A DNA stretch of 64,000 bases. It comes from Citricoccus sp. K5 (GTDB lineage Bacteria; Actinomycetota; Actinomycetes; Actinomycetales; Micrococcaceae). The translations under genes were made by a program, and so were the position numbers. Shown in pieces: positions 27,281-35,783 of the stretch (its first letter is position 1; each line of letters starts with the position of its first letter). The stretch spans positions 1,254,909 to 1,318,908 of the forward strand of contig NZ_LR732817.1 in NCBI RefSeq assembly GCF_902506195.1. Direction: 5' to 3'. A model generated the notes under the pieces. The model saw only the letters and a list, made by a program, of their open reading frames with translations. It was not told the origin of the DNA and ran no database searches.

Positions 27281-27784
27281 CTACAGAGCCGCGATCGGTG
27301 CGACGCGAGCCTGCGTCAACGTCACCAGATCTCGCGGTGCCAGTCTCACGTCCAGTCCTCTGCGACCTCCCGACACCAGGACATGGTCCAGGGCCAAGGC
27401 CGAGTAGTCGATGACCACCACGGTTTGATGCCGCTGGCCCATCGGCGAGATCCCACCCAGCACGTAACCCGTGCGTCTCTGCGCCAGGGCCGGCTCCGCC
27501 ATGGTGACCTTCTTGACCCCGAGCGCGGAGGCCAAGGCCCGCAGATCGAGGGTTCCGGCGACGGGTACCACGGCGGCTGCCAGGGAGTCGTCCGGCAGGG
27601 CCACCATCAGGGTCTTGAACACCACGGTGGCGTCCAGCCCGAGCTTCTCGGCGGCCTCCTCGCCGAAGCCAAGGCCGGATCGCTCGTCGTGCTCGTACTC
27701 CAACACCTCATGTTCGATGCCGGCCCGTTCCAGCGCGTGCAGGGCGGGCGTCGAGGCGGAGTGCGCGGGCTTCTTGCGGGTCAT
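27281..27784 (-). CDS. ybaK: Cys-tRNA(Pro)/Cys-tRNA(Cys) deacylase YbaK
   Basis: Trans-editing enzyme that hydrolyses mischarged Cys-tRNA(Pro). The 167-residue product is full length and has HSASTPALHALERAGIEH, VFKTLMVAL with the catalytic Lys, and GYVLGGISPMGQ. It is followed by a short GGCTCT-AC-AGAGCC hairpin across its stop (27277-27290), between convergent genes. It lies downstream of sufE on the same strand with a 56-base gap. Confidence 0.92.
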   Translation of the reverse strand: MTRKKPAHSASTPALHALERAGIEHEVLEYEHDERSGLGFGEEAAEKLGLDATVVFKTLMVALPDDSLAAAVVPVAGTLDLRALASALGVKKVTMAEPALAQRRTGYVLGGISPMGQRHQTVVVIDYSALALDHVLVSGGRRGLDVRLAPRDLVTLTQARVAPIAAL

Positions 27785-27819
27785 GGGGTATTAGGCACGT
27801 CCGGCGGAAACTCGACCTG

Positions 27820-27845
27820 TTGCCGGTTCAGCTTGCCGGTTCAGC
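27820..27845 (-). repeat. Exact 13-bp duplication across the sufE stop
   Basis: Plus-strand TTGCCGGTTCAGC occurs at 27820-27832 and 27833-27845. The second copy holds the sufE stop (TCA at 27841-27843 on this strand). Confidence 0.93.
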
Positions 27846-28320
27846 CCGCCAGCTGATCGGCCAGCTGGTCCGAGATGTTGCGCTTGATGCGACCCAGCAT
27901 GGCGGACATGCCCCGCAGCCGCAGGGGAGTCAGGGCTTTCTGGAGGCCCAAGCGGGTCGAGAGGTCCTCGGGGACGGCCAGGACCTCGGCGGCCGGCAGG
28001 CCGTTCAGGCTCTGCGACAGCACCGAGGCGAAGCCGCGGGAGGTGGGAGCCTCCGGCGGAGCGGAGACGAACAGGCGGACGATCGACGCGGCGGTGGGGC
28101 CGGCGTCGGGCGCGGCGTTCTCCAGCTCCACGGCGAGGAACAACGGCGTCTGGCATTCGACGACCTGCTCCATCTGGTCCTGATGACCGGCATAGCGGTC
28201 GGGCAGGGCCGGCAGCTCCTCGGAGAACTCCAGCAGCAGTTCCAGCCGTTCCGGGTCCGGGACGGCTCGGAAGTCCTCGACGATCTCGTGGAGCTTCTCA
28301 GGGAGTTCGGTGGTGGTCAT
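27841..28320 (-). CDS. sufE: SufE family cysteine-desulfurase sulfur acceptor
   Basis: SufE accepts persulfide sulfur from SufS for Fe-S cluster assembly. The 159-residue product has LLLEFSEELPALPDRY and VVECQTPLFLAVEL, the acceptor Cys being in VECQTP (about residue 54), plus SRGFASVLSQSLNGL. The ATG at 28320 is preceded by GGAAGGA. It lies behind sseA on the same strand, a frequent actinobacterial pair (sulfurtransferase-sufE) outside the suf operon. Confidence 0.9.
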   Translation of the reverse strand: MTTTELPEKLHEIVEDFRAVPDPERLELLLEFSEELPALPDRYAGHQDQMEQVVECQTPLFLAVELENAAPDAGPTAASIVRLFVSAPPEAPTSRGFASVLSQSLNGLPAAEVLAVPEDLSTRLGLQKALTPLRLRGMSAMLGRIKRNISDQLADQLAG

Positions 28321-28461
28321 CGTGAAGTGGGTTTCCTTCCAGAGTGATCGGTGAAGGCCGGCGATCACCGGTGACGGACGATTCTGTCCCTTAAACACCG
28401 CTGGGGTGCGATCTATGCCGTACCCCAGCCTAGTCCCGGCCTGAAGTATGCCGGAGGCCGG

Positions 28462-29418
28462 TCAGCGTCCGGCCGGCGCCTCGCCGCGCTCTTCGCCCAC
28501 GGCGATGGGCAGGCGCACAGAGTTGCCCCACTCGGTCCAGGAGCCGTCGTAGTTGCGGACCTTCTCATATCCGAGGAGGTGGCGCAGCACGAACCAGGTG
28601 TGTGATGACCGCTCGCCGATCCGGCAGTAGGCGACCACGTCATCGGAGGTGCCGAGGCCGGCGTCGTTCCGGTAGATCTCCTCGAGTTCCTCGCGGGACT
28701 TGAAGGTGCCGTCCTCGTTGGCTGCCTTCGCCCACGGTACGGAGGCGGCGGTGGGGATATGCCCGCCGCGGAGGGTGCCCTCCTGCGGGTAGCCGGCCAT
28801 GTGGGTGGTCTCACCGGTGTACTCGAGCGGCGAGCGGACGTCCACCAGGGGCTTGCCGAAGTGGCCCAGGACGTCCTCGCGGGAGGCACGCTCGGTGGAG
28901 TCGTCGCGGTCGACCACCGGGTAGTCGACCGGCGTCACCGACGGGACCTCCCGGGTCGTCTCGCGGCCCTCGGCGATCCACTTGTCACGGCCGCCGTCCA
29001 TCAGGCGGGTGTCGGCGTGGCCGTAGAGCGTGAAGACCCACAGCGCATAGGCGGCCCACCAGTTGGACTTGTCGCCGTAGAACACCACGGTCGTGTCCCG
29101 GCTGATGCCCTTGGAGCCGAGGACGCGGGCGAACTCCTCCGGACCGACGAAGTCCCGGGACACGGGATCGTTCAGCTCGGTGTGCCAGTCGATCTTGAGG
29201 GCGCCGGGAATGTGGCCGGTGGAGTAGAGGAGCGTGTCCTCATTGGACTCAAGAATGACGAGGTTCCGGTGGTTCTCGTGGCTCTCACCCAGAACTTGGT
29301 CGGCGACCCACTGCGTGGACACGAGCTTCTCCGGATGCGCATAACCGGAGAAATCGGCGGAGGGGTCAGCGGAGAGGTGAACGGACGGGTCAGGCGAACT
29401 GGAGGATTCAGTGGTCAT
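28462..29418 (-). CDS. sseA: Thiosulfate/3-mercaptopyruvate sulfurtransferase (SseA type)
   Basis: Two-domain rhodanese of 318 residues. The N-terminal domain is non-catalytic ([35 protein letters not shown]) and the C-terminal domain holds the active-site loop [12 protein letters not shown] with Cys265. It transfers sulfur to thiophilic acceptors. The ATG at 29418 starts a run of Ser/Asp/Pro that is probably disordered. It is separated from sufE by 141 bases without a visible terminator, so the two may share a transcript. Confidence 0.9.
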   Translation of the reverse strand: MTTESSSSPDPSVHLSADPSADFSGYAHPEKLVSTQWVADQVLGESHENHRNLVILESNEDTLLYSTGHIPGALKIDWHTELNDPVSRDFVGPEEFARVLGSKGISRDTTVVFYGDKSNWWAAYALWVFTLYGHADTRLMDGGRDKWIAEGRETTREVPSVTPVDYPVVDRDDSTERASREDVLGHFGKPLVDVRSPLEYTGETTHMAGYPQEGTLRGGHIPTAASVPWAKAANEDGTFKSREELEEIYRNDAGLGTSDDVVAYCRIGERSSHTWFVLRHLLGYEKVRNYDGSWTEWGNSVRLPIAVGEERGEAPAGR

Positions 29419-29581
29419 TCTCTTACATTACGCCACAGGCCCCGGTGGTAATTGGTGAGGGTTGCCTTCATTGAAATCGGTGAACATCGGCAGGGGGCGA
29501 CCGCCGGTAGAGTTACCGTCGTCATGGCCGGCTCACACCGCCTGACCCGATCCTTCACACCCCATCAGGATGGAGCCGCCC

Positions 29582-30694
29582 GTGGCTGAGACCGTTCACC
29601 TCGCAGACCGCACCCCCCAGGTGTCCGCCGAGGACCTGCTCGCCGGCTTCCACCCCTCCTACCGGTTCGGTGAGGTCTCCTTCGACACCTACATCCCGGA
29701 CCCGGCCCACCCCTCGCAGGCCGAGGCCGTGAGCCGTCTGCGCGACTTCGCCGCCTCCATCAAGGGCGGCGCTCGGGGCGGCAAGGACAACGGCGGAGGC
29801 AGCAGGAAAGGCAGCAGCGGGGGACTGTTCGGGTTCCTGAAGGGCGGCAAGTCCGGCTCGGCCGGAAGATCCAAGGGCACGACGTCGGCCGCCGGCATCT
29901 ACCTCGACGGCGGCTTCGGCGTGGGCAAGACCCACCTGCTGGCCTCCACCTGGCACGCCGCGCCGGGCCCCAAGGCGTTCGGCACCTTCGTCGAGTACAC
30001 CAACCTCGTCGGCGCGCTGTCCTTCCGCAAGGCCGTGGACGTGCTCAAGGAGTACACCCTCGTCTGCATCGACGAGTTCGAACTGGACGATCCCGGTGAC
30101 ACCGTGTTGATGTCACGGCTGATGCGTGAGCTCTCGGACGCCGGGGTGAAGCTCGTGGCCACGTCCAACACCCTGCCCGGATCGCTCGGCGACGGGCGCT
30201 TCGCGGCCCAGGACTTCAAGCGGGAGATCCAGGTCTTGGCCGATCAGTTCGACGTGATCCGGGTGGACGGCGAGGACTACCGTCACCGTGGCCTGACCGC
30301 GGCGCCGGATCCGCTGGAAGACGACCAGCTGCTGACGGTGCTGGCAGATCGCTTCCCGGACGCCGCCGTCGTGTCCGAGGACTCCTTCGAGGATCTGACC
30401 GCAAACCTGTCACGGGTGCATCCGAGCCGCTACCGCAAGCTCGTGGAGGACGTCGACGTGATGGTGCTGCACCAGGTGGAGACCATCTCCGAACAGGCCA
30501 TGGCCCTGCGCTTCGTGGTCTTGGCCGACCGTCTCTATGACAGGGACGTGCCGGTCATCGCCTCGGGCGTGCCGTTCGACCGGCTGTTCACCGAGGAGAT
30601 GATGAGCGGCGGGTACATGAAGAAGTACTTCCGCACCGTGTCCCGCATGACCGCCCTGGTCCGGGAGGGCCAGATGGGGGAGACGGGGCTGTAA
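29582..30694 (+). CDS. zapE: Cell division ATPase ZapE (AFG1-like)
   Basis: AAA-type ATPase of 370 residues. Walker A GGFGVGKTHLL is at about residues 110-120, Walker B is LVCIDEFELDD, with the downstream arginine region SRLMRELSDAGVKLVATSNT. A Gly/Lys/Ser-rich insertion of about 40 residues (61-103) sits immediately before the P-loop. I chose the GTG at 29582 with GGAG six bases upstream; an ATG at 29570 overlaps that site. E. coli ZapE acts at the division septum; the actinobacterial role is not established. Confidence 0.87.
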   Translation: MAETVHLADRTPQVSAEDLLAGFHPSYRFGEVSFDTYIPDPAHPSQAEAVSRLRDFAASIKGGARGGKDNGGGSRKGSSGGLFGFLKGGKSGSAGRSKGTTSAAGIYLDGGFGVGKTHLLASTWHAAPGPKAFGTFVEYTNLVGALSFRKAVDVLKEYTLVCIDEFELDDPGDTVLMSRLMRELSDAGVKLVATSNTLPGSLGDGRFAAQDFKREIQVLADQFDVIRVDGEDYRHRGLTAAPDPLEDDQLLTVLADRFPDAAVVSEDSFEDLTANLSRVHPSRYRKLVEDVDVMVLHQVETISEQAMALRFVVLADRLYDRDVPVIASGVPFDRLFTEEMMSGGYMKKYFRTVSRMTALVREGQMGETGL

Positions 30695-30759
30695 CCCGGC
30701 GGATCGGCTCCCTGTTGGCTGGGGGCTGCTGAGGGGAGCTGCTTCTCCGCGAACGAAGA

Positions 30760-30794
30760 GATCCCCCGACGACGGTGACCGTCGTCGGGGGATC
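30760..30794 (+). terminator. Rho-independent terminator between zapE and the tRNA array
   Basis: A perfect 16-bp stem (GATCCCCCGACGACGG, 30760-30775, pairing with 30779-30794) with a TGA loop is followed by CCTCTTTTC. It lies between zapE and the oppositely oriented tRNA genes. Plus-strand termination is supported by the T-run. Confidence 0.9.
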
Positions 30795-30810
30795 CTCTTT
30801 TCATCTTCAG

Positions 30811-30887
30811 TGGAGCGGATGACGAGATTCGAACTCGCGACCTCCACCTTGGCAAGGTGGCGCTCTAGCCAACTGAGCTACATCCGC
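30811..30887 (-). tRNA. tRNA-Gly (GCC), copy with encoded CCA
   Basis: Read on the minus strand: acceptor GCGGATG pairs with CATCCGC, anticodon stem-loop is CCACC-TTGCCAA-GGTGG giving anticodon GCC, and the T arm contains GTTCGAATC. The 3' CCA is encoded at 30811-30813. The 74-base body is identical to the second tRNA-Gly at 31152. Confidence 0.97.
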
Positions 30888-30922
30888 AGGACCAGGATAA
30901 CCTCGAAAGGAGGATCAGTCCG

Positions 30923-30994
30923 TGCGCGATACTGGGATCGAACCAGTGACCTCTTCCGTGTCAGGGAAGCGCGCTACCGCTGCGCTAATCGCGC
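30923..30994 (-). tRNA. tRNA-Val (GAC)
   Basis: On the minus strand the acceptor GCGCGAT pairs with ATCGCGC, and the anticodon loop CTGACAC between CTTCC and GGAAG gives GAC. The T arm is CTGGTTCGATCCCAG. No CCA is encoded. Confidence 0.96.
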
Positions 30995-31062
30995 CCATGG
31001 GCTCCGGCGAACCGGAACTTCTGAGTTGCAGGTCCCCATCCTAGCGGACAGAAACCGATGCG

Positions 31063-31133
31063 AGGTGGGGACGGGATTCGAACCCGCGTACACGGCTTTG
31101 CAGGCCGTTGCCTCGCCTCTCGGCCACCCCACC
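31063..31133 (-). tRNA. tRNA-Cys (GCA)
   Basis: On the minus strand the acceptor GGTGGGG pairs with CCCCACC, and the anticodon loop CTGCAAA between ACGGC and GCCGT gives GCA. The T arm is CGGGTTCGAATCCCG. No CCA is encoded. It is the second gene of the Gly-Cys-Val-Gly array in transcription order. Confidence 0.96.
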
Positions 31134-31151
31134 AGGGATTGGAGACTTGCG

Positions 31152-31225
31152 AGCGGATGACGAGATTCGAACTCGCGACCTCCACCTTGGCAAGGTGGCG
31201 CTCTAGCCAACTGAGCTACATCCGC
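31152..31225 (-). tRNA. tRNA-Gly (GCC), copy without encoded CCA
   Basis: Identical over all 74 bases to the tRNA-Gly at 30814-30887, including anticodon GCC. The three bases after the discriminator read CGC, so CCA must be added after transcription. It is the promoter-proximal gene of the minus-strand array. Confidence 0.96.
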
Positions 31226-31326
31226 ACAGAAAACTGGTGACCGGAAAAACCAGTCACCGTGATTTCCAACGAGAGATGACTCTAGTGCACGTCAGGCGGG
31301 AACGTCCAATCGGGATCTTTCCCGGC

Positions 31327-31366
31327 GTGTTCCGGTCTGTTCAGGTCTGTTCCGGCGCGTTCCCAC
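31327..31366 (+). repeat. Four imperfect 10-bp repeats upstream of a coding region
   Basis: GTGTTCCGGT, CTGTTCAGGT, CTGTTCCGGC and GCGTTCCCAC follow one another with an exact 10-base period, about one helical turn. They lie 59 bases before the next start codon, between it and the tRNA array. They could be operator half-sites on one helix face or simple slippage products. Confidence 0.75.
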
Positions 31367-31424
31367 CAGAACCCCCGCCCGGACGGACGCTAACGTGTCC
31401 GTCGCAGTGGGAGAATGGATCATC

Positions 31425-32366
31425 ATGACCCAACCCCAACTCGCCCACCAGACCGAACACGGACGCATGTATGCCCGGAGTCTGTCCGGCGTGCCCGAGG
31501 TTCCGTCCATCACCACGGTGATCTCGCAGCAGAACACAGACCTCAGCGGCTGGGTCGGCCATATGGCGGCGACCGCCGTCATCGAGGACCCTCGGCTGTC
31601 CCAGGCGGTCGGCTCCAAGCCGCAACTGAAGACCGTGGCCAGGCAGGCCTCGAATGCGGCCGAGCGCTACCGGGACGAGGCGGCCGCCCGCGGAGACCGT
31701 GTCCACAATTACGCCGAGCAGGTCGGGCTGCACGCCCTCGGCAAGCCGCACCAGATGGCCCAGATGCGCGCGGTGCTCGCCGAGCATGGGGAGGGTGCCT
31801 ACGCCGACCGGTTCGATGAATGGTGGGACCTCTACGACGTCCGGCCCCTCGCCACCGAGATCACCGTCTGGAACGGCACCGTCGGGTACGCCGGGACCCT
31901 GGACCTCGTGGCCTCCATCGGCGGCCGCACGTGCATCATCGACTACAAGACCAAGGGCACCACGCGGGACGGGCGTGTCAAACCCCTCGACGCGAAGGTC
32001 GTCATGCAGCTCGTGGCCGGGCTGAAGGCAGAGGAGTCTCTCGTGGACCCCGTGGCCGGGACCTGGGAGCCCTGGAAGTACGGAGATGCGCCGCTGCTGC
32101 TGGGGGTGGCCGTCGGACAGACCGAGGTCGTCGCCCACCAGGCCAACCCCCAGGTGTTGCCGGACCACTGGCGCAAGTTCTGGTCGCTCCGCCAGGTCTG
32201 GGGCTACTCCCAGGCCGCTGACGGCGCCGGTCCGGCACTGCGACCCATCGGCCCCCCGCCCGCATCCACCGTGCCGGCCGCATCCACCGTGCCGGCCGCA
32301 TCCGCCGCGCCTTCAGCGTCCTCAGTGCCAGCAGCGACCCCGGTTCCCGGGGCGCAGATACAGTAG
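31425..32366 (+). CDS. PD-(D/E)XK nuclease-like hypothetical protein
   Basis: A 313-residue protein of unproven function. The core has VPSITTVISQQN at the start, ERYRDEAAARGDRVHNYAE, then GYAGTLDLVASIGGRTCIIDYKTKG at about residues 150-175. The D-x(n)-DYK pattern with an upstream Glu/His-bearing helix is that of PD-(D/E)XK nucleases related to RecB/Cas4-like exonucleases. The last 40 residues are Ala/Ser/Pro-rich with an 18-bp repeat (32262-32297). The ATG is preceded by GGGAGAA. The def gene starts 5 bases after its stop, so it probably heads the def-fmt-rsmB-rpe operon. Confidence 0.6.
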   Translation: MTQPQLAHQTEHGRMYARSLSGVPEVPSITTVISQQNTDLSGWVGHMAATAVIEDPRLSQAVGSKPQLKTVARQASNAAERYRDEAAARGDRVHNYAEQVGLHALGKPHQMAQMRAVLAEHGEGAYADRFDEWWDLYDVRPLATEITVWNGTVGYAGTLDLVASIGGRTCIIDYKTKGTTRDGRVKPLDAKVVMQLVAGLKAEESLVDPVAGTWEPWKYGDAPLLLGVAVGQTEVVAHQANPQVLPDHWRKFWSLRQVWGYSQAADGAGPALRPIGPPPASTVPAASTVPAASAAPSASSVPAATPVPGAQIQ

Positions 32367-32371
32367 TCGCC

Positions 32372-32929
32372 GTGACTGTCCTGCCCATCCGCACCGTTCC
32401 CGATCCCGTACTGCGCACCCTCGCTGACCCCGTGCCGGTCGGCCGTCGAAACCTTCACCAGCTGGTGCGGGACATGTTCGAGACCATGGACGACGTCGGC
32501 GGTGTGGGTCTCGCTGCCCCGCAGGTCGGCGTGGGGTTGAGGATCTTCACCTTCGATGTGGAGGGCCAGCGCGGCCACGTGGTCAACCCGGTCCTGGAGA
32601 CCTCGGGTCAGAAGCTGACCGAACCGGGGGAGGGCTGCCTGTCCGTGCCGGGACTGCGCTACCACCCCGAACGCTTCGCCGAGGCCACCGTCACGGGCGT
32701 CGACCAGGACGGGAACCCGGTGAGTTTTAGGGGCGAAGGTCTGACCGCACGCTGCTTCCAGCACGAGGTCGACCACCTCGAGGGCATGCTCTACATCGAC
32801 CGACTCACCGGTGAGGACCGCAAGGACTCCCGCCGCAAACTCCGCGATCCCGGCTATGGCCGCATCACCGGCTCCACCCGGGCCGACCGCGCGGCAACGA
32901 CCAGCTCCAGTTTCGGAGGTTCTCTGTGA
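32372..32929 (+). CDS. def: Peptide deformylase
   Basis: Removes the N-formyl group from new proteins. The 185-residue enzyme has all three motifs: GGVGLAAPQVG, EGCLSVPG with the metal Cys, and QHEVDHLEG with the metal His pair. Start is GTG, 5 bases after the preceding stop. Its stop overlaps the fmt GTG (GTGA), the classical def-fmt coupling. Confidence 0.96.
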   Translation: MTVLPIRTVPDPVLRTLADPVPVGRRNLHQLVRDMFETMDDVGGVGLAAPQVGVGLRIFTFDVEGQRGHVVNPVLETSGQKLTEPGEGCLSVPGLRYHPERFAEATVTGVDQDGNPVSFRGEGLTARCFQHEVDHLEGMLYIDRLTGEDRKDSRRKLRDPGYGRITGSTRADRAATTSSSFGGSL

Positions 32930-34047
32930 GCGCTGCACCGAGCGATAACTCCGCCTACCGGATTCTGTTCGCAGGAACCCCGGACACCGCCGTCCCGTCG
33001 CTGGACGCACTCGTGGACGCCGGCTTCACGATCGCCGCCGTGTTGACCCGTCCGGATGCGCCGGTGGGTCGCAAGCGCGTCCTGAGCCCCTCACCGGTGG
33101 CCGTCCGTGCCGCGGAGCTGGGCCTGCCGATCCTCCATGCCTCCCGCCTGACTGGCGACGCCGGCCGGGAAACCCTGGACCGGATCGCCGCGCTGGATCT
33201 GGACGCGGCCGCCGTCGTGGCCTATGGGGCCCTGGTGCCCACAGCCGGCCTGGACTTGCCGCGCCACGGCTGGGTGAACCTGCACTTCTCGCTGCTGCCC
33301 GCCTATCGGGGCGCCGCACCGGTGCAGCATGCCGTGATCGACCAAGCACCTCAGACCGGAGCGTGTGTCTTCCAGTTGGAGGAGGGACTCGACACGGGGC
33401 CCGTGTTCTCACGCCTGGTGCGTGACCTGCAGCCCGGAGAGACGTCCGGGGCGGTGCTCGCTGACCTGGCAGTCTCGGGCGCGGATCTGCTCGCGAGCAC
33501 GATGGCCGCCATCCTGGCCGGCGCTGCGTCGGCCGAACCGCAGAGCGGCGAGCCCAGCCTCGCCCCCAAACTGGACCAGGCTGACGGGTTCGTGGACGCC
33601 GCACGGCCGGCGGCCGCCGTCGCCGCCCGGATCAACGGCACCACGCCGGAGCCCGGCGCCTGGGCCCTGCTGGAGGAGAGATCGCCAGCCACGGAGGAAG
33701 CGGCAGGAGCGGCGGAAGTGGCAGGAGCGGCAGGGGGCCGGCCGGCGCAGCAACGGGTCAAGCTCCTCGGTGCCGTCCCGGAAGATCTTCCCGAGGGTGC
33801 CGCTGACCTTTCTGCTCCGCCACCTGCTCCGCCACCTGCTCCATCGCCTGCTCCATCGCCTGGCCACCTGCACCGCGGACGCAAGACGGTGCATCTGCAG
33901 TGCGCGGACGGGACGGTGCGGTTGGTGCAGGTCCAGCCCGCCGGCAAGAAACCGATGTCCGCGGCCGATTGGGCGAGGGGACTGCCGGAGGGCACCCGGT
34001 TCCAGACGGGATCCACGGCAGAGACAGCGACTGAGGGAACACGATGA
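32926..34047 (+). CDS. fmt: Methionyl-tRNA formyltransferase
   Basis: Formylates initiator Met-tRNA. The 373-residue enzyme has LFAGTPDTAVPSLDAL, HASRLT, WVNLHFSLLPAYRGAAPVQHAVI with the catalytic Asn-His region, and the C-terminal domain ending in VQPAGKKPMSAADWARG. It is longer than the usual 310-320 residues because of low-complexity insertions at about residues 245-325 (Glu/Ala-rich, then a Pro/Ala repeat). Those lie within the C-terminal domain. The start overlaps the def stop and the stop overlaps the rsmB ATG. Confidence 0.95.
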   Translation: MSAAPSDNSAYRILFAGTPDTAVPSLDALVDAGFTIAAVLTRPDAPVGRKRVLSPSPVAVRAAELGLPILHASRLTGDAGRETLDRIAALDLDAAAVVAYGALVPTAGLDLPRHGWVNLHFSLLPAYRGAAPVQHAVIDQAPQTGACVFQLEEGLDTGPVFSRLVRDLQPGETSGAVLADLAVSGADLLASTMAAILAGAASAEPQSGEPSLAPKLDQADGFVDAARPAAAVAARINGTTPEPGAWALLEERSPATEEAAGAAEVAGAAGGRPAQQRVKLLGAVPEDLPEGAADLSAPPPAPPPAPSPAPSPGHLHRGRKTVHLQCADGTVRLVQVQPAGKKPMSAADWARGLPEGTRFQTGSTAETATEGTR

Positions 34048-35783
34048 GCGAGCAGGGCAAGAGCCGCGGGCCAGGCCAGCCAGGGAAATCAGGCCGGCCT
34101 GGGCAGCCAGGTCGGCCGGAACGCCGCAAGGAGCAGCGCGGCCAGGGTCAGGGGCAGGGCCGCAACGAACGCCGCGACGAGCAGGGCCGCACCCGCAACC
34201 GCGGCACCTCCGGCGGACCGCGGCAGTACTCGGCGTCGGCACCCTCACAGCGTCGCCGGTCGGCGGATCCGTCCCGGTTGGCGGCCTTCGAGACGCTGAC
34301 CGCGGTCAGCAGGGACGACGCCTACGCGAACCTCGTGCTGCCGGGGCGGATCGCCGCCCACCGGCTGGACAAGCGGGATGCCGGCTTCGCGACCGAACTG
34401 ACCTATGGCGCCCTGCGCGGGCAGGGCTTCTACGACGCCGTGTTGGCCACCTGTGTGGACCGCCCCCTGGACCAGCTCGACCGTCCTGTCCTGGATGCCC
34501 TGCGGCTCGGCGCCCACCAATTGCTCGGCATGCGGGTGCCGTCCCATGCGGCCCTGGACTCGACGGTGTCCCTGGTGCGCGACCAGATCGGTGCCGGCCC
34601 CTCCGGCCTGGTGAACGCCGTGCTCCGCAAGGTCACCGCCCAGGACCGCGAGGCGTGGCTGGACCAGCTCGCGCCCGTGGACGAGCAGACCGGTGCCGCC
34701 TCGGATGTGGCCCTGGCTATCCGCCACTCCCACCCGCAGTGGATCATCCGGGCCCTGCGTCAGTCACTGGCCAACCACGGGCGCCCCGCTGAGGGACGGT
34801 CGGCTGAACTCGAAGCACTGCTGGAGGCGGACAATGCCGCCCCGGTGGTCAACCTGGTGGCCCTGCCCGGATTGGGGGACCTGCAGCCTGTGCTCGCGGC
34901 CGGCGCGGAACCCGGACCGTTGGCACCGGGCTCGGCCCTCTACCGCGACGGCGACGCCGGCCGGTTGCCAGGCGTGAAGGAAGGCACCATCCGTGTGCAG
35001 GACGTGGGCTCCCAGCTCACGGCCCGTGCCCTGGCGGTGGTCCCCGTGGGCAGTGCTGCGCCGGGTGCACACGGGGCATCAGGGGATGCGCACACGCCGG
35101 AACGCTGGCTCGATCTCTGCGCCGGCCCCGGCGGCAAGGCGGCCCTGTTGGCCGCGTTGGCCCGCGAACAGGGGGCGACCCTGCTGGCCAACGAGCCGGC
35201 CGAGCACCGGGCCAGGCTCGTGGAGAACGCATTGGCGGCCGTGCCGGGCGGATCGAGCGCGGCTGATGCGGCTGATGCAGACAACACCTGGTCCATCCGC
35301 TGCGGAGACGGCCGGGACGTCGGGACGGAGCAGCCCGAGGCCTTCGACCGGATCCTGGTGGATGCGCCGTGCACCGGGCTCGGAGCCCTGCGGCGCCGGC
35401 CGGAGTCCCGGTGGCGGCGTCAGCCCTCGGACCTGGGCCCACTGACCGAATTGCAGCGCCAGTTGCTTGACTCAGCGGTGGAGGCGCTGAAGCCCGGCGG
35501 CGTCCTGGGGTACGTGACCTGCTCGCCCCATCCTGCCGAGACGGTGTTCCAGGTCCAGGATGTGCTCAAGCGCCATCCCCGCTTGGAACTCCTGGACACC
35601 ACCGGCTACCTGACCACCGTGGCACCGGCTCTGCAGGATGCTGGCAGTGAGCCGACTGCGCGCTCTGCCGGTTCCGGAGCCAACCCCGGCGCCAGCTCCG
35701 CCGGCAACACCAGCCAGCTGTGGCCACACCTGCACGCCACCGACGCCATGTTCATGGCCCTGTTCCGGAAGGTGGAGTCGTGA
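34044..35783 (+). CDS. rsmB: 16S rRNA (cytosine-967-C5)-methyltransferase
   Basis: RNA m5C methyltransferase of 579 residues, longer than the usual 430-480. After a 70-residue Gly/Gln/Arg-rich basic tail comes the NusB-like domain ([27 protein letters not shown]) and the catalytic domain with [17 protein letters not shown] for AdoMet, [17 protein letters not shown] with the motif IV Cys, and [11 protein letters not shown] with the nucleophilic Cys. Extra Ala/Ser-rich insertions occur near residues 330 and 550. Coupled to fmt (ATGA) and rpe (GTGA). Confidence 0.92.
   Translation: MSEQGKSRGPGQPGKSGRPGQPGRPERRKEQRGQGQGQGRNERRDEQGRTRNRGTSGGPRQYSASAPSQRRRSADPSRLAAFETLTAVSRDDAYANLVLPGRIAAHRLDKRDAGFATELTYGALRGQGFYDAVLATCVDRPLDQLDRPVLDALRLGAHQLLGMRVPSHAALDSTVSLVRDQIGAGPSGLVNAVLRKVTAQDREAWLDQLAPVDEQTGAASDVALAIRHSHPQWIIRALRQSLANHGRPAEGRSAELEALLEADNAAPVVNLVALPGLGDLQPVLAAGAEPGPLAPGSALYRDGDAGRLPGVKEGTIRVQDVGSQLTARALAVVPVGSAAPGAHGASGDAHTPERWLDLCAGPGGKAALLAALAREQGATLLANEPAEHRARLVENALAAVPGGSSAADAADADNTWSIRCGDGRDVGTEQPEAFDRILVDAPCTGLGALRRRPESRWRRQPSDLGPLTELQRQLLDSAVEALKPGGVLGYVTCSPHPAETVFQVQDVLKRHPRLELLDTTGYLTTVAPALQDAGSEPTARSAGSGANPGASSAGNTSQLWPHLHATDAMFMALFRKVES

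Noticed and set aside
27277-27290. GGCTCT-AC-AGAGCC hairpin at the ybaK stop
   Set aside because: Six pairs with a two-base loop and no T-tract on either strand; not sufficient for a terminator call.
30810-31240. Small plus-strand open frames with RFELATSTLARWRSSQLSYI-like sequence
   Set aside because: They are translations of the complement of tRNA-Gly, tRNA-Val and tRNA-Cys genes, a well-known source of false proteins.
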